Below, piece by piece: positions 1 to 6,836 of a DNA stretch of 64,000 nucleotides (within the stretch, counting starts at the first letter, position 1; each line of letters begins with the position of its first letter). The stretch covers positions 310,001 through 374,000 of the forward strand of contig NZ_SDEA01000001.1 in NCBI RefSeq assembly GCF_004522155.1, in the 5' to 3' direction. Source of the DNA: Paracoccus luteus (lineage in GTDB: Bacteria > Pseudomonadota > Alphaproteobacteria > Rhodobacterales > Rhodobacteraceae). The notes beneath the pieces were generated by a model. That model was not told where the DNA came from. It did no database searches and saw nothing but the letters and a program-made list of their open reading frames with translations. The position numbers were made by a program, and so were the translations under genes.

Positions 1-383
1 GGGCCTTCAACTTCAAGGGCGGCGACCAGCAGAAAAAGGTGGGCCTGCTGTCGGGCGGCGAACGCAACCGCGTCCACATGGCGAAGCTGCTGAAATCCGG
101 CGGCAACGTCCTGCTGCTGGACGAGCCGACCAACGACCTGGACGTCGAAACCCTGCAGGCGCTTGAAGCCGCGCTGGAGGATTTCGCCGGCTGCGCCATC
201 ATCATCAGCCACGACCGTTTCTTCCTGGACCGCCTGTGCACCCATATCCTGGCGTTCGAGGGCGACGCGCATGTCGAGTGGTTCGAGGGCAACTTCGAGG
301 CCTATGAAGAGGACAAGGTGCGCCGCCTGGGGCCGGATTCGATCGAGCCGAAACGGGTGAAATACAAGAAATTTGCGCGGTGA
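1..383 (+). CDS. ettA: Energy-dependent translational throttle protein EttA, C-terminal part
   Basis: Only the last 126 codons are in the window; the frame runs in from before base 1. It carries the second ATPase domain of an ABC-F protein: the signature LSGGERNR, Walker [12 protein letters not shown] and the switch region [16 protein letters not shown] proteins act in the cytosol on the ribosome and do not transport. The run [12 protein letters not shown] before the signature and the ending RVKYKKFAR are typical of EttA, which gates the first elongation step according to the ATP/ADP ratio. A hairpin starts at the stop codon. Identification as EttA rather than another ABC-F member rests on these C-terminal residues only. 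Confidence 0.93.
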   Translation, partial: AFNFKGGDQQKKVGLLSGGERNRVHMAKLLKSGGNVLLLDEPTNDLDVETLQALEAALEDFAGCAIIISHDRFFLDRLCTHILAFEGDAHVEWFEGNFEAYEEDKVRRLGPDSIEPKRVKYKKFAR

Positions 384-410
384 GGGGCCGGATGCTATGA
401 TCGGCCCCTC
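382..410 (+). terminator. Hairpin at the end of ettA
   Basis: A GAGGGGCCG arm (382-390) pairs with CGGCCCCTC (402-410) across an 11-base loop. It overlaps the ettA stop codon and ends directly before the AGGAGG ribosome site (411-416) of the next gene. There is no T run, so it may be a weak terminator or an mRNA structure limiting translation of the downstream cassette. Confidence 0.5.
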
Positions 411-423
411 AGGAGGTGGCAAT

Positions 424-633
424 ATGGCGTATCCGGATCAGATCACGGCAACCGTCCGGCGGGTGTCAGACGACGGGGTGGTCGTCGCGGTGGACGGGCG
501 CCAGCGTGCGCATGCCTTCGATGTCGCCGAGATCGGCGTCTGCGAGACATCAAGGCAATCCCTGCCGGTCGAGATTGGCGAGACGATCACGATCATCTCT
601 GACGGCATGAGGACCACGGTGACGCTCGACTGA
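424..633 (+). CDS. Small protein of unknown function, first gene of a two-gene cassette
   Basis: A 69-residue soluble protein with no signal peptide or membrane segment. It begins MAYPDQITATVRRV and is rich in short beta-like stretches (VVVAVDG, ETITIISDG, TTVTLD), suggesting a small beta-barrel fold; I do not recognise a family. ATG 424 is chosen because a perfect AGGAGG lies 7 bases upstream; an in-frame start at 373 would overlap ettA and has no ribosome site. Its stop TGA is immediately followed by the ATG of the next gene, so the two are almost certainly translationally coupled. Base composition is less G+C-rich than the neighbours. The role could be a chaperone, inhibitor or immunity partner of the enzyme behind it; this is inference. 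Confidence 0.7.
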   Translation: MAYPDQITATVRRVSDDGVVVAVDGRQRAHAFDVAEIGVCETSRQSLPVEIGETITIISDGMRTTVTLD

Positions 634-1293
634 ATGCAGTTCTTCGAGTTCGCTCCGGATTTGCTGGATCGTGAGGCGCTTCAGGTCAGCGCAGCGCCTC
701 ACCTTCCCGCCTTTCTGAGCGAGAGGGGCGTTTTCCCCGACCTCAAGCCGATGCTTCCCGGGGCGGTCGTTCTTTTCGCCCCCCGCCGGCCCGGTGTCGG
801 TCAGCGGCTGATAATCGAGTCGCAAAAGCGCAAGGTCTCGGCAAAGCATGCGCAATGGACCCACGTCGGCATCTATATCGGCGACGGCTATGTGTGCGAG
901 GCGATGCCCGAAGGCGTCATCATCGGCAACGTCTATTCCAAGTTGCAGACGCAGCGCATCCGGTTCCGGTATCATGCGAAAATCAGCCGAGAGCAAAGCT
1001 ATGTCGTTGCCATCAAGGCATTGCTGAGACGTGGCGACCGATACGGCTGGCGCAGGATCGCCGCGCATGTGAAGACATATCTTCGCGGACACGATCTGTT
1101 GCCGAGGTCCGGCATCAGCCGTCTTGCCGAGGAATCGCGGCACGTCTGTTCGACGCTATGTCATGAAGCGATCTATCAGGCGACCCGTCTTCCATGCTTT
1201 TCGCATCCCGTGGACTCACCCAGCCCCTGCGACTACTCGATCTCGAACGAACTGGTCGACCACGACCATAACTGGCTGTCGTTCGTGGACTGA
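634..1293 (+). CDS. YiiX/YebB-like permuted papain-fold enzyme (NlpC/P60 superfamily)
   Basis: A 219-residue protein. The order of motifs fits the circularly permuted papain-like group: LPGAVVLFAPRR as first strand, then THVGIYIGDGYVCEAMPEGV with the candidate catalytic His (about residue 76), and only later VCSTLCHEA with the candidate nucleophile Cys (about residue 172). Members cleave or transfer amide or ester bonds in peptides, lipids or cell-wall material; the substrate here is unknown. No signal peptide is visible. It starts on the base after the stop of the small upstream gene. Codon use is noticeably less G/C-biased than in the flanking genes, suggesting horizontal acquisition. Confidence 0.75.
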   Translation: MQFFEFAPDLLDREALQVSAAPHLPAFLSERGVFPDLKPMLPGAVVLFAPRRPGVGQRLIIESQKRKVSAKHAQWTHVGIYIGDGYVCEAMPEGVIIGNVYSKLQTQRIRFRYHAKISREQSYVVAIKALLRRGDRYGWRRIAAHVKTYLRGHDLLPRSGISRLAEESRHVCSTLCHEAIYQATRLPCFSHPVDSPSPCDYSISNELVDHDHNWLSFVD

Positions 1294-1524
1294 AATCCGC
1301 GCGTGTCCTGCCGCGCGGCTTCTCCCATTCATCCTACGGTCCTTGCGCCCCGCAGCCCCGGACCCCGCCGGCCGGGACGCGCCCGTGGCAACGCGCCGGC
1401 CGGATGGCTTCCCGCCAGCCTTGTCCGGCCGGGTGTGCGGGGGTTCGAACCGCGTCGCAAACGCCAGCGGATCAACGATCCCGGCCGGCAAGCCACCGCA
1501 CAGCAAGCGCGTCTGACCCCGCGG

Positions 1525-1731
1525 TCAGGACGACAGGTTCCGCCCCTTTGACGCGCAACCGCTGCCGCTTGCGGCCTTGGGCCGGACTGTTGCCGGCGCT
1601 TCGGCGGGCGCGGGGGTCTGCCCCGTGGCGACGGGCGGCGTCGGGGTGGGGCTGTCCTGGGCCAGCGTCGGCGACAGGCTGGCGAAAACGAAGATTACAG
1701 CCGCGGGGGCCATCGACAGCAGGCGCTTCAT
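1525..1731 (-). CDS. Small secreted protein of unknown function
   Basis: A 68-residue product with a clear Sec signal peptide, MKRLLSMAPAAVIFVFASL followed by SPTLAQ, predicted to be cut after AQ. The mature part is about 43 residues, rich in Pro, Ala and Thr, with one Cys near the end (SGCASKGRN). A GAGG ribosome site lies about 7 bases before the ATG on the minus strand. No family is recognised. The low-complexity mature region suggests a periplasmic or surface peptide rather than an enzyme. Confidence 0.55.
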   Translation of the reverse strand: MKRLLSMAPAAVIFVFASLSPTLAQDSPTPTPPVATGQTPAPAEAPATVRPKAASGSGCASKGRNLSS

Positions 1732-1891
1732 GACACACCTCGTTCTGAAGACTCGGGGACTCAGGGGATCGAAGATCGTGTTCCCCGACTATGCGCGCGC
1801 CGCGGGCGTGTGACAACGCCGATGGTCGGCGCCGTGGAACTCGCTGCCATCGCAACGGGTTGGCTGTGCGAACGTCACGAAAGGACCACCC

Positions 1892-1969
1892 ATGAAAGGC
1901 GCGCTTGCCTGGCTGATCGGCATCCCGATCCCCATCATCATCATCCTGTATCTGCTGGATGTGTTCTGA
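1892..1969 (+). CDS. 25-residue hydrophobic membrane protein
   Basis: Reads MKGALAWLIGIPIPIIIILY and then LLDVF, a single transmembrane helix with a Gly-Ile-Pro-Ile-Pro kink and an acidic C-terminus. The upstream bases contain GAAAGGACC as ribosome site 6-10 bases before the ATG. Very short proteins with the core AWLIGIPIPII occur widely in proteobacteria and are usually missed by gene finders; that is family knowledge from memory, not a search. It stands alone between the secreted-peptide gene and the convergent acyl-CoA synthetase. Function unknown. Confidence 0.65.
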   Translation: MKGALAWLIGIPIPIIIILYLLDVF

Positions 1970-2012
1970 CCCGTGCAGCGGGCGGGCTGCCGGTGGCGGG
2001 CCGCCGTCGCGT

Positions 2013-3890
2013 TCAGACGATATCCCAAGGCACGGTGAACTCACCCAGCTTTGCGCGCAACGCGGCCTCGTCGGCGGAGCCGCGGGCGACCTTGGCGACC
2101 AGTCCGCGCTTCTTGTCCTCGGCGACCTCGACCACCCTGGCGCCCGTTCCCGACAGCGCGCCGTTCAGCACGCGCGCGATGGCCAGGCGGCGCAGGTCGG
2201 GCTTGAAGATCTTGCCGACGGCCGTCTTGGGCAGCTCGGGCAGGATCTCGAGGTGTTTCGGCACGGCGGCGCGTTCGTGGATGTGGCGGCGGGCGTGGTC
2301 CATCAGCTCGGCCTCGGACGCCGAGGCCCCGGCCACCAGTTCGACATAGACGCAGGGCAGCTCGCCCGCAAAGCTGTCGGGCTGGCCGATGGCCCCGGCG
2401 ACGGCGACGGCCGGATGGCTCAGCAGCGCCGTCTCGATCTCGGCGGGGTCGATGTTGTGGCCGCCGCGGATGATCAGATCCTTGGCGCGGCCGGTGATCC
2501 ACAGATAGCCGTCGGCGTCCAGCCGCCCCAGATCGCCGGTGCGCAGATAGCGTCCCTCGGCGAACAGGTCGCGGTTCTTGTCCGCCTCGGTATAGGTAGA
2601 CCCCTCGAACACGCCGGGGTTGGCCACGCAGATTTCCCCCACCTCGTCCACGCCGCAATCCACCACCCCCGCAGGGGTGTGGCGCAGGATGCGGACATGG
2701 GTATAGGGCAGGGGAATCCCCACCGACCCCACCTTTTTCAGCCCGTCCACCGGGTTGCAGCTGACCAGGCAGGTCGCCTCGGTCAGGCCATAGCCTTCGG
2801 CGATCTCGACCCCGGTGGCGGCCTTGAAGCGGTTGTAAAGCTCGATCGGCAGCGCGGCCGAGCCCGAGATCGCGGTCCGCAGCGATGACACGTCGGCGTT
2901 CACCGGCCGCTGCATCAGCGCGGCGATGGCGGTCGGGACCGTGATCAGGAACGTCGCCTGCCAGCGTTCGATCAGCTTCCAGAAATTGTCGAAGACGCCG
3001 TCGCCGCGATAGCCGGCGGGCGTCGGCAGGACCATATGCGCCCCCGACCGGATGCAGGCCATCAGGATCGGATAGGCCGCAAAGACGTGGAACAGCGGCA
3101 GCGGGCACATCAGCACGTCGGTTTCGTCGAACAGCAGCTCGCCGCCCAGAAAGCCGTTATAGATCATGCCGGAATATTTGTGCTGCGCCACCTTGGGCAT
3201 GCCGGTGGTGCCGCCGGTGTGGAAATAGGCGGCAACGCGGTCCTGTGCGGGGTCGTCGAACGTCAGCTTGTCGTGGCGCTGCGCGGACGCCGCCGCCTCG
3301 AAGTTCAGGACGCGCGCCTTGTGGCGTGCGACCACGCGGGGGCGGATCAGGGGGACGATCAGCCGTTTCGCGCCGGTCAGATAGCGGGCTAGATCGACCT
3401 CGATCACGGTCTGGACGTTCGGCGCGAGCGCCAGCGCCTCGGCCGCCTTCTGGGCGACGTCGGTCTTGGGCATCGACTTCAGCGTGACCAGCACCTTGGC
3501 GCGGGTTTCGCGCAGGATGCCGGCGATATGCTCGGGGTCCAGCAGCGGGTTGATCGGGTTCACGATCCCCGCGGTGGCCCCCGCCAGCAGCACGGCAGGG
3601 GTTTCCAGGCAGTTGGGCAGCAGATAGGCGACGGTGTCGGTCGGCCCGACCCCAAGGCTGCGGAACAGGTTCGCCGCCTCGGTGACGCGCTCGTGCAGCT
3701 CGGTCCAGGTCAGCGTGCAGGCGCGGGCGCGCGGGTCCGACATCAGCTGGAACGAGATCGCCGGCCGGTCGCCGTGGCGGTCGCGCACGTCGGTCAGAAA
3801 GCCATAGATCGTGCGGGGAAGGTCGCGGTCCTCGTAAGCGGATTGTTGTTCGATCCGGTTGCGATCGGCGAAGGTCGAAAAGCGGCCCAT
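2013..3890 (-). CDS. Acyl-CoA synthetase (AMP-dependent ligase)
   Basis: A 625-residue ANL-superfamily enzyme that activates a carboxylic acid with ATP and CoA to acyl-CoA via an acyl-adenylate. Visible motifs in order: phosphate loop YFHTGGTTGMPK near residue 215, adenylate-binding GYGLTEAT near 355, TGDLGRLD near 440, hinge and C-terminal motif KTAVGKIFK near 565 with the catalytic Lys. About 45 residues follow the usual end. The acid substrate (medium/long-chain fatty acid or other) cannot be read from sequence. No signal peptide. It stands alone, divergent from the CAP-domain gene and convergent with the 25-residue gene. Confidence 0.85.
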   Translation of the reverse strand: MGRFSTFADRNRIEQQSAYEDRDLPRTIYGFLTDVRDRHGDRPAISFQLMSDPRARACTLTWTELHERVTEAANLFRSLGVGPTDTVAYLLPNCLETPAVLLAGATAGIVNPINPLLDPEHIAGILRETRAKVLVTLKSMPKTDVAQKAAEALALAPNVQTVIEVDLARYLTGAKRLIVPLIRPRVVARHKARVLNFEAAASAQRHDKLTFDDPAQDRVAAYFHTGGTTGMPKVAQHKYSGMIYNGFLGGELLFDETDVLMCPLPLFHVFAAYPILMACIRSGAHMVLPTPAGYRGDGVFDNFWKLIERWQATFLITVPTAIAALMQRPVNADVSSLRTAISGSAALPIELYNRFKAATGVEIAEGYGLTEATCLVSCNPVDGLKKVGSVGIPLPYTHVRILRHTPAGVVDCGVDEVGEICVANPGVFEGSTYTEADKNRDLFAEGRYLRTGDLGRLDADGYLWITGRAKDLIIRGGHNIDPAEIETALLSHPAVAVAGAIGQPDSFAGELPCVYVELVAGASASEAELMDHARRHIHERAAVPKHLEILPELPKTAVGKIFKPDLRRLAIARVLNGALSGTGARVVEVAEDKKRGLVAKVARGSADEAALRAKLGEFTVPWDIV

Positions 3891-4061
3891 GTTCCCCCCA
3901 AAATGCCGGTTGTCCCGGCGTGTCCCGTGCCGGCGTCAGCGTCCGGTCCCCCACCGGCACAATGGGCCGGAATCCGCCGGCCGGGCAAGCGCGGGTAAGC
4001 GGTTATACGCAGCGTCAGCCCGCGGGGGCGCCGGATCGTTCAAGTTCTAGACAACCGGCGG

Positions 4062-4090
4062 TTGCGCGAGCGATTTGCTTGTCCTAGTTG
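4062..4090 (+). promoter_or_regulatory. Putative sigma-70 promoter of the CAP-domain gene
   Basis: TTGCGC (4062-4067), 17-base spacer, TAGTTG (4085-4090), about 20 bases before the expected transcript start and 28 bases before the ATG at 4119. Confidence 0.45.
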
Positions 4091-4118
4091 CTGCCTGCAG
4101 CAAACAGAGGATTTCCTG

Positions 4119-4643
4119 ATGTTCAAGGGACGACTGGGACTGGCGGCGGGCACGGTCGCGGCACTGGCGATCACCGCGATGGCCGCGCAAGCCGAGGTGA
4201 GCGTCAAGGCGGCACCGGCGGGCGCTGCCAACTGCACGGCCACCAGCGGCCAGGACAACCGCGCGGGCGCTGCCGCCACCAGCCAGCTGCGCGCGCAAGC
4301 GGGCCTGCCGCCGGTGCGCGCCAGCGCGCTGCTGGCCAAGGTCGCCGCGGCGCACGCCTGCGACATGGCCCGGCGCGGCACGATGGCCCATGCCGGCAGC
4401 CGCAGCAAGGGCCCGGCGCAGCGCGTCAAGCAGATGGGCTATGCCCCCCGCGTCACGGCCGAGAACATCGCGGCGGGACCATTCGGACTGGGCCAGGTTC
4501 TGGGCGCGTGGAACGGATCGCCGGGACACCGCGACAACATCATGATCCCGCAGGTCCGCGACTATGGCATCGGCCGCGCGGTCGGCGCGGACGGCAAGAC
4601 GGTGTTCTGGGCGGCCGTCTATGCGGCGCCCAAAGGCCGCTGA
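4119..4643 (+). CDS. Secreted CAP-domain (SCP/PR-1-like) protein
   Basis: A 174-residue protein with a signal peptide MFKGRLGLAAGTVAALAITA then MAAQA, followed by a compact CAP domain. Signatures seen: HACDMARRGTMAHAG, AENIAAGPFG and WNGSPGHRDNIM, which hold the conserved His and Glu residues of the CAP cavity. Bacterial CAP proteins are exported; their biochemical activity is mostly unknown. ATG 4119 is preferred over an in-frame start at 4062 because it gives a proper signal peptide, has AGAGGA upstream, and lies after the promoter-like element. It is monocistronic. Confidence 0.85.
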   Translation: MFKGRLGLAAGTVAALAITAMAAQAEVSVKAAPAGAANCTATSGQDNRAGAAATSQLRAQAGLPPVRASALLAKVAAAHACDMARRGTMAHAGSRSKGPAQRVKQMGYAPRVTAENIAAGPFGLGQVLGAWNGSPGHRDNIMIPQVRDYGIGRAVGADGKTVFWAAVYAAPKGR

Positions 4644-4937
4644 GGGTTCGTCGGGTCAGCGCGGCGCGTTGGCGCGACGGTCCGGCAGGAATGCGGCCAT
4701 AGCCGCGATGGCGTGACAGTGATCGACCCCGCAGCGGGCGCCCGGTCGGTCCGGCGCCTGGTGCCGGGTGGCGCCCTGTGACGGGCGGCAGACCCGCGAT
4801 TCGGCGACGCAAGAACGGCAAGACGGCGCGGGCTGACTGTCAGTTGCGCTGACGAACCCCTCGCCGCCGCCCCCATGTTGCGACGGTGTGGCGCTGTCGC
4901 GGCTGCGCCGCTGATTTCGTCACTAATCAACTGGAAT

Positions 4938-5013
4938 TGGTGCCGCAGAAGGGATTCGAACCCCCGACCCCATCATTACGAATGATGTGCTCTACCAGCT
5001 GAGCTACTGCGGC
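4938..5013 (-). tRNA. tRNA-Thr (anticodon CGT)
   Basis: On the minus strand the gene starts GCCGCAG and ends with the pairing CTGCGGC, discriminator A and an encoded CCA (4938-4940). The T-arm shows GGTTCGAATCC and the D-arm AGCTCAGCTGGTAGAGC. The anticodon stem CATCA/TGATG closes the loop TTCGTAA, giving anticodon CGT, which reads ACG (Thr). It lies about 40 bases downstream of hemY on the same strand. Confidence 0.97.
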
Positions 5014-5056
5014 GTGCCGCGCGAATTAGCACAGGGTCTCGCGCGGGGGAAGGGGG

Positions 5057-6826
5057 TCAGGCGTTTTTTGCGGCCTCGTTCGGCACGATCGGCTCGACGT
5101 CCGGGCGGACGGGCGGGTTGCCGGCGTCGTTGATGGCCGTGGCGGCCGCGGGGGCCGGAACAGGGGTGATCGTGACCACCGTCGCAGGCTCGGCCGGGTG
5201 CGCGGGCGGCTGCACGGGCCGGGCCACGGGGTCGGGATGGGTCACGGTCATCGACGGGGCATAGTCGGATTCGCGCGGCACCATGCCCGGGCGCACATTG
5301 GCGATTTCGGGGGCGGGGCGCACCGGCGACGTGGCAGCCGTGGCCGCAGGCGCAGGGTGGGACGATGCCGCCACGCGGCCCGGATGGGGCAGGTTGCGGC
5401 GTGCGCCGTGGTCGTCGGGATCGGGGTCCGGCACCGAGGCCCCGGCGGGGCGGCCGACGATCAGGGGCAGCATCTCGACCCCGTTGGCGCTGGCGGCGCG
5501 AAGCGGCATGGGCGGCTCGCGCCAGGTCAGCGTGTCGAACCCGTGGCAGCTGTCGCAGACCGGCGCCCAGTCGGTCATGATGTTGTGGCAGTTGTCGCAG
5601 ACCCACTGCGGGCCGCGGCTGGCGTTCATGGCGCGCGCAAGCCAGCCCCGCACGACGCTGTCGTCCGCCCCCTCGCCGCGTTCGACGGCGGCCATGATCG
5701 CCAGCGACCGCACGGTCGGGTGCTTTTCGGCGATGGTGCCCAAGGCGCGGCGCGCGGCGGGGAAATCCTCGGCGGCCAGCGCCAGCTCGGCCTGCAGCAG
5801 GCGCGATTCCTCGTGCGTGGGGGCTTGGCGGACCAGCTCCTCGAACCGGCGCTGGCGCTGCGCGGGCGTCTCGTCGGGGACGATCTCGGCATAGGCCGCG
5901 GCCAGCGCCGGGTGGGGTTGCGCCGCCCAGGCCTTTTGCAGCAGGCGGGTGGCGTTGCGGGTGTCCTTTTGCGCCAGATAGCTGCGCGCCGCCAGCACCG
6001 CCGCCGGCACCAGGTCGGGCGAGGCGCGGTTGGCGCTGATCGCCGCCTCGCGCGCGCTGATGGAATTGCCGTGCGCCAGCACCTCGCTGGCCTCTTGCAG
6101 GGCCAGCACAGCGTCGCGGCGCAGGTGCAGATCCTGCGGGATCGCGCCCTGGCGGCGCTTGTCCTTCAGCGTGGCGCGCGCGCCCTTCCAGTCATGGCTC
6201 TGCGTCTGCAGCCCCAGCAGCGTGTCCTGCAGTTCGGGCAGCGACGGTTTCAGCGCATAGGCCTTTTCGGCCAGTTTCAACGCCTTGTCGGTGTGCCCCA
6301 GCGCCATCTGGCGCTGCATCAGGCCGCGGATGCCGACAAAGCGGGTGCGCTGGTCGGCCAGCATCTCGCGATAGACGGTGTCGGCGCGGTTGGCGTCGCC
6401 GGTGATCTCGGCCGCCTGGGCGGCCAGCAGGTTGGTCAGGTGCGGCTGGTCCAGAAACCGGGCCGCGCGCGACGCCTTGTCCTGCGCCAGCCGCCCCTCG
6501 CCCGAGGCGACGGCCAGCATCCCCTCGGCCAGCGCCTGATATCCCTTGCGCTCGCGCGAGCGGTCGAAATAGCGGTCGATGGCGGTGCGGTCGCCCATCA
6601 GGAACCGCAGGAAGGCCAGCGCCAGCCGCAGGATCTGCACGACCAGCCACGCCGCCAGGATCAGCACGATGACCGCCACGGCGGCCTGCACCGGACCCAG
6701 CGCGAATTCGGTGCCGTTGAACCGGACGATCAGCGCCTGACCGGTTTCGGCCAGCCGCATCGCCCCCAGCGCCGCCGCCAGGACCACGGCGAAGAAGAAC
6801 ACGATCTTGAGCAGCGACAGCAGCAT
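5057..6826 (-). CDS. hemY: HemY-family tetratricopeptide membrane protein
   Basis: A 589-residue protein with two N-terminal membrane segments (about residues 4-24 and 45-70, the second containing AAVAVIVLILAAWLVVQ) followed by the HemY-N domain and TPR-like helical repeats (RTRFVGIRGLMQRQ, ALKLAEKAYALKP). A CDNCH...CDSCHGFDTLTW region near residue 405-425 looks like a four-Cys metal site. The C-terminal 150 residues are rich in Pro and Ala. HemY proteins (not the oxidase of the same name) are membrane-linked to tetrapyrrole synthesis, possibly as scaffold. It starts 10 bases after mic60, with GAGGT as ribosome site, so it is co-transcribed. Confidence 0.88.
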   Translation of the reverse strand: MLLSLLKIVFFFAVVLAAALGAMRLAETGQALIVRFNGTEFALGPVQAAVAVIVLILAAWLVVQILRLALAFLRFLMGDRTAIDRYFDRSRERKGYQALAEGMLAVASGEGRLAQDKASRAARFLDQPHLTNLLAAQAAEITGDANRADTVYREMLADQRTRFVGIRGLMQRQMALGHTDKALKLAEKAYALKPSLPELQDTLLGLQTQSHDWKGARATLKDKRRQGAIPQDLHLRRDAVLALQEASEVLAHGNSISAREAAISANRASPDLVPAAVLAARSYLAQKDTRNATRLLQKAWAAQPHPALAAAYAEIVPDETPAQRQRRFEELVRQAPTHEESRLLQAELALAAEDFPAARRALGTIAEKHPTVRSLAIMAAVERGEGADDSVVRGWLARAMNASRGPQWVCDNCHNIMTDWAPVCDSCHGFDTLTWREPPMPLRAASANGVEMLPLIVGRPAGASVPDPDPDDHGARRNLPHPGRVAASSHPAPAATAATSPVRPAPEIANVRPGMVPRESDYAPSMTVTHPDPVARPVQPPAHPAEPATVVTITPVPAPAAATAINDAGNPPVRPDVEPIVPNEAAKNA

Positions 6827-6836
6827 CGGGCGGACC

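Noticed and set aside
373..423. Earlier start for the small cassette gene
   Set aside because: It overlaps ettA and the hairpin and has no ribosome site, whereas ATG 424 has AGGAGG at ideal distance.
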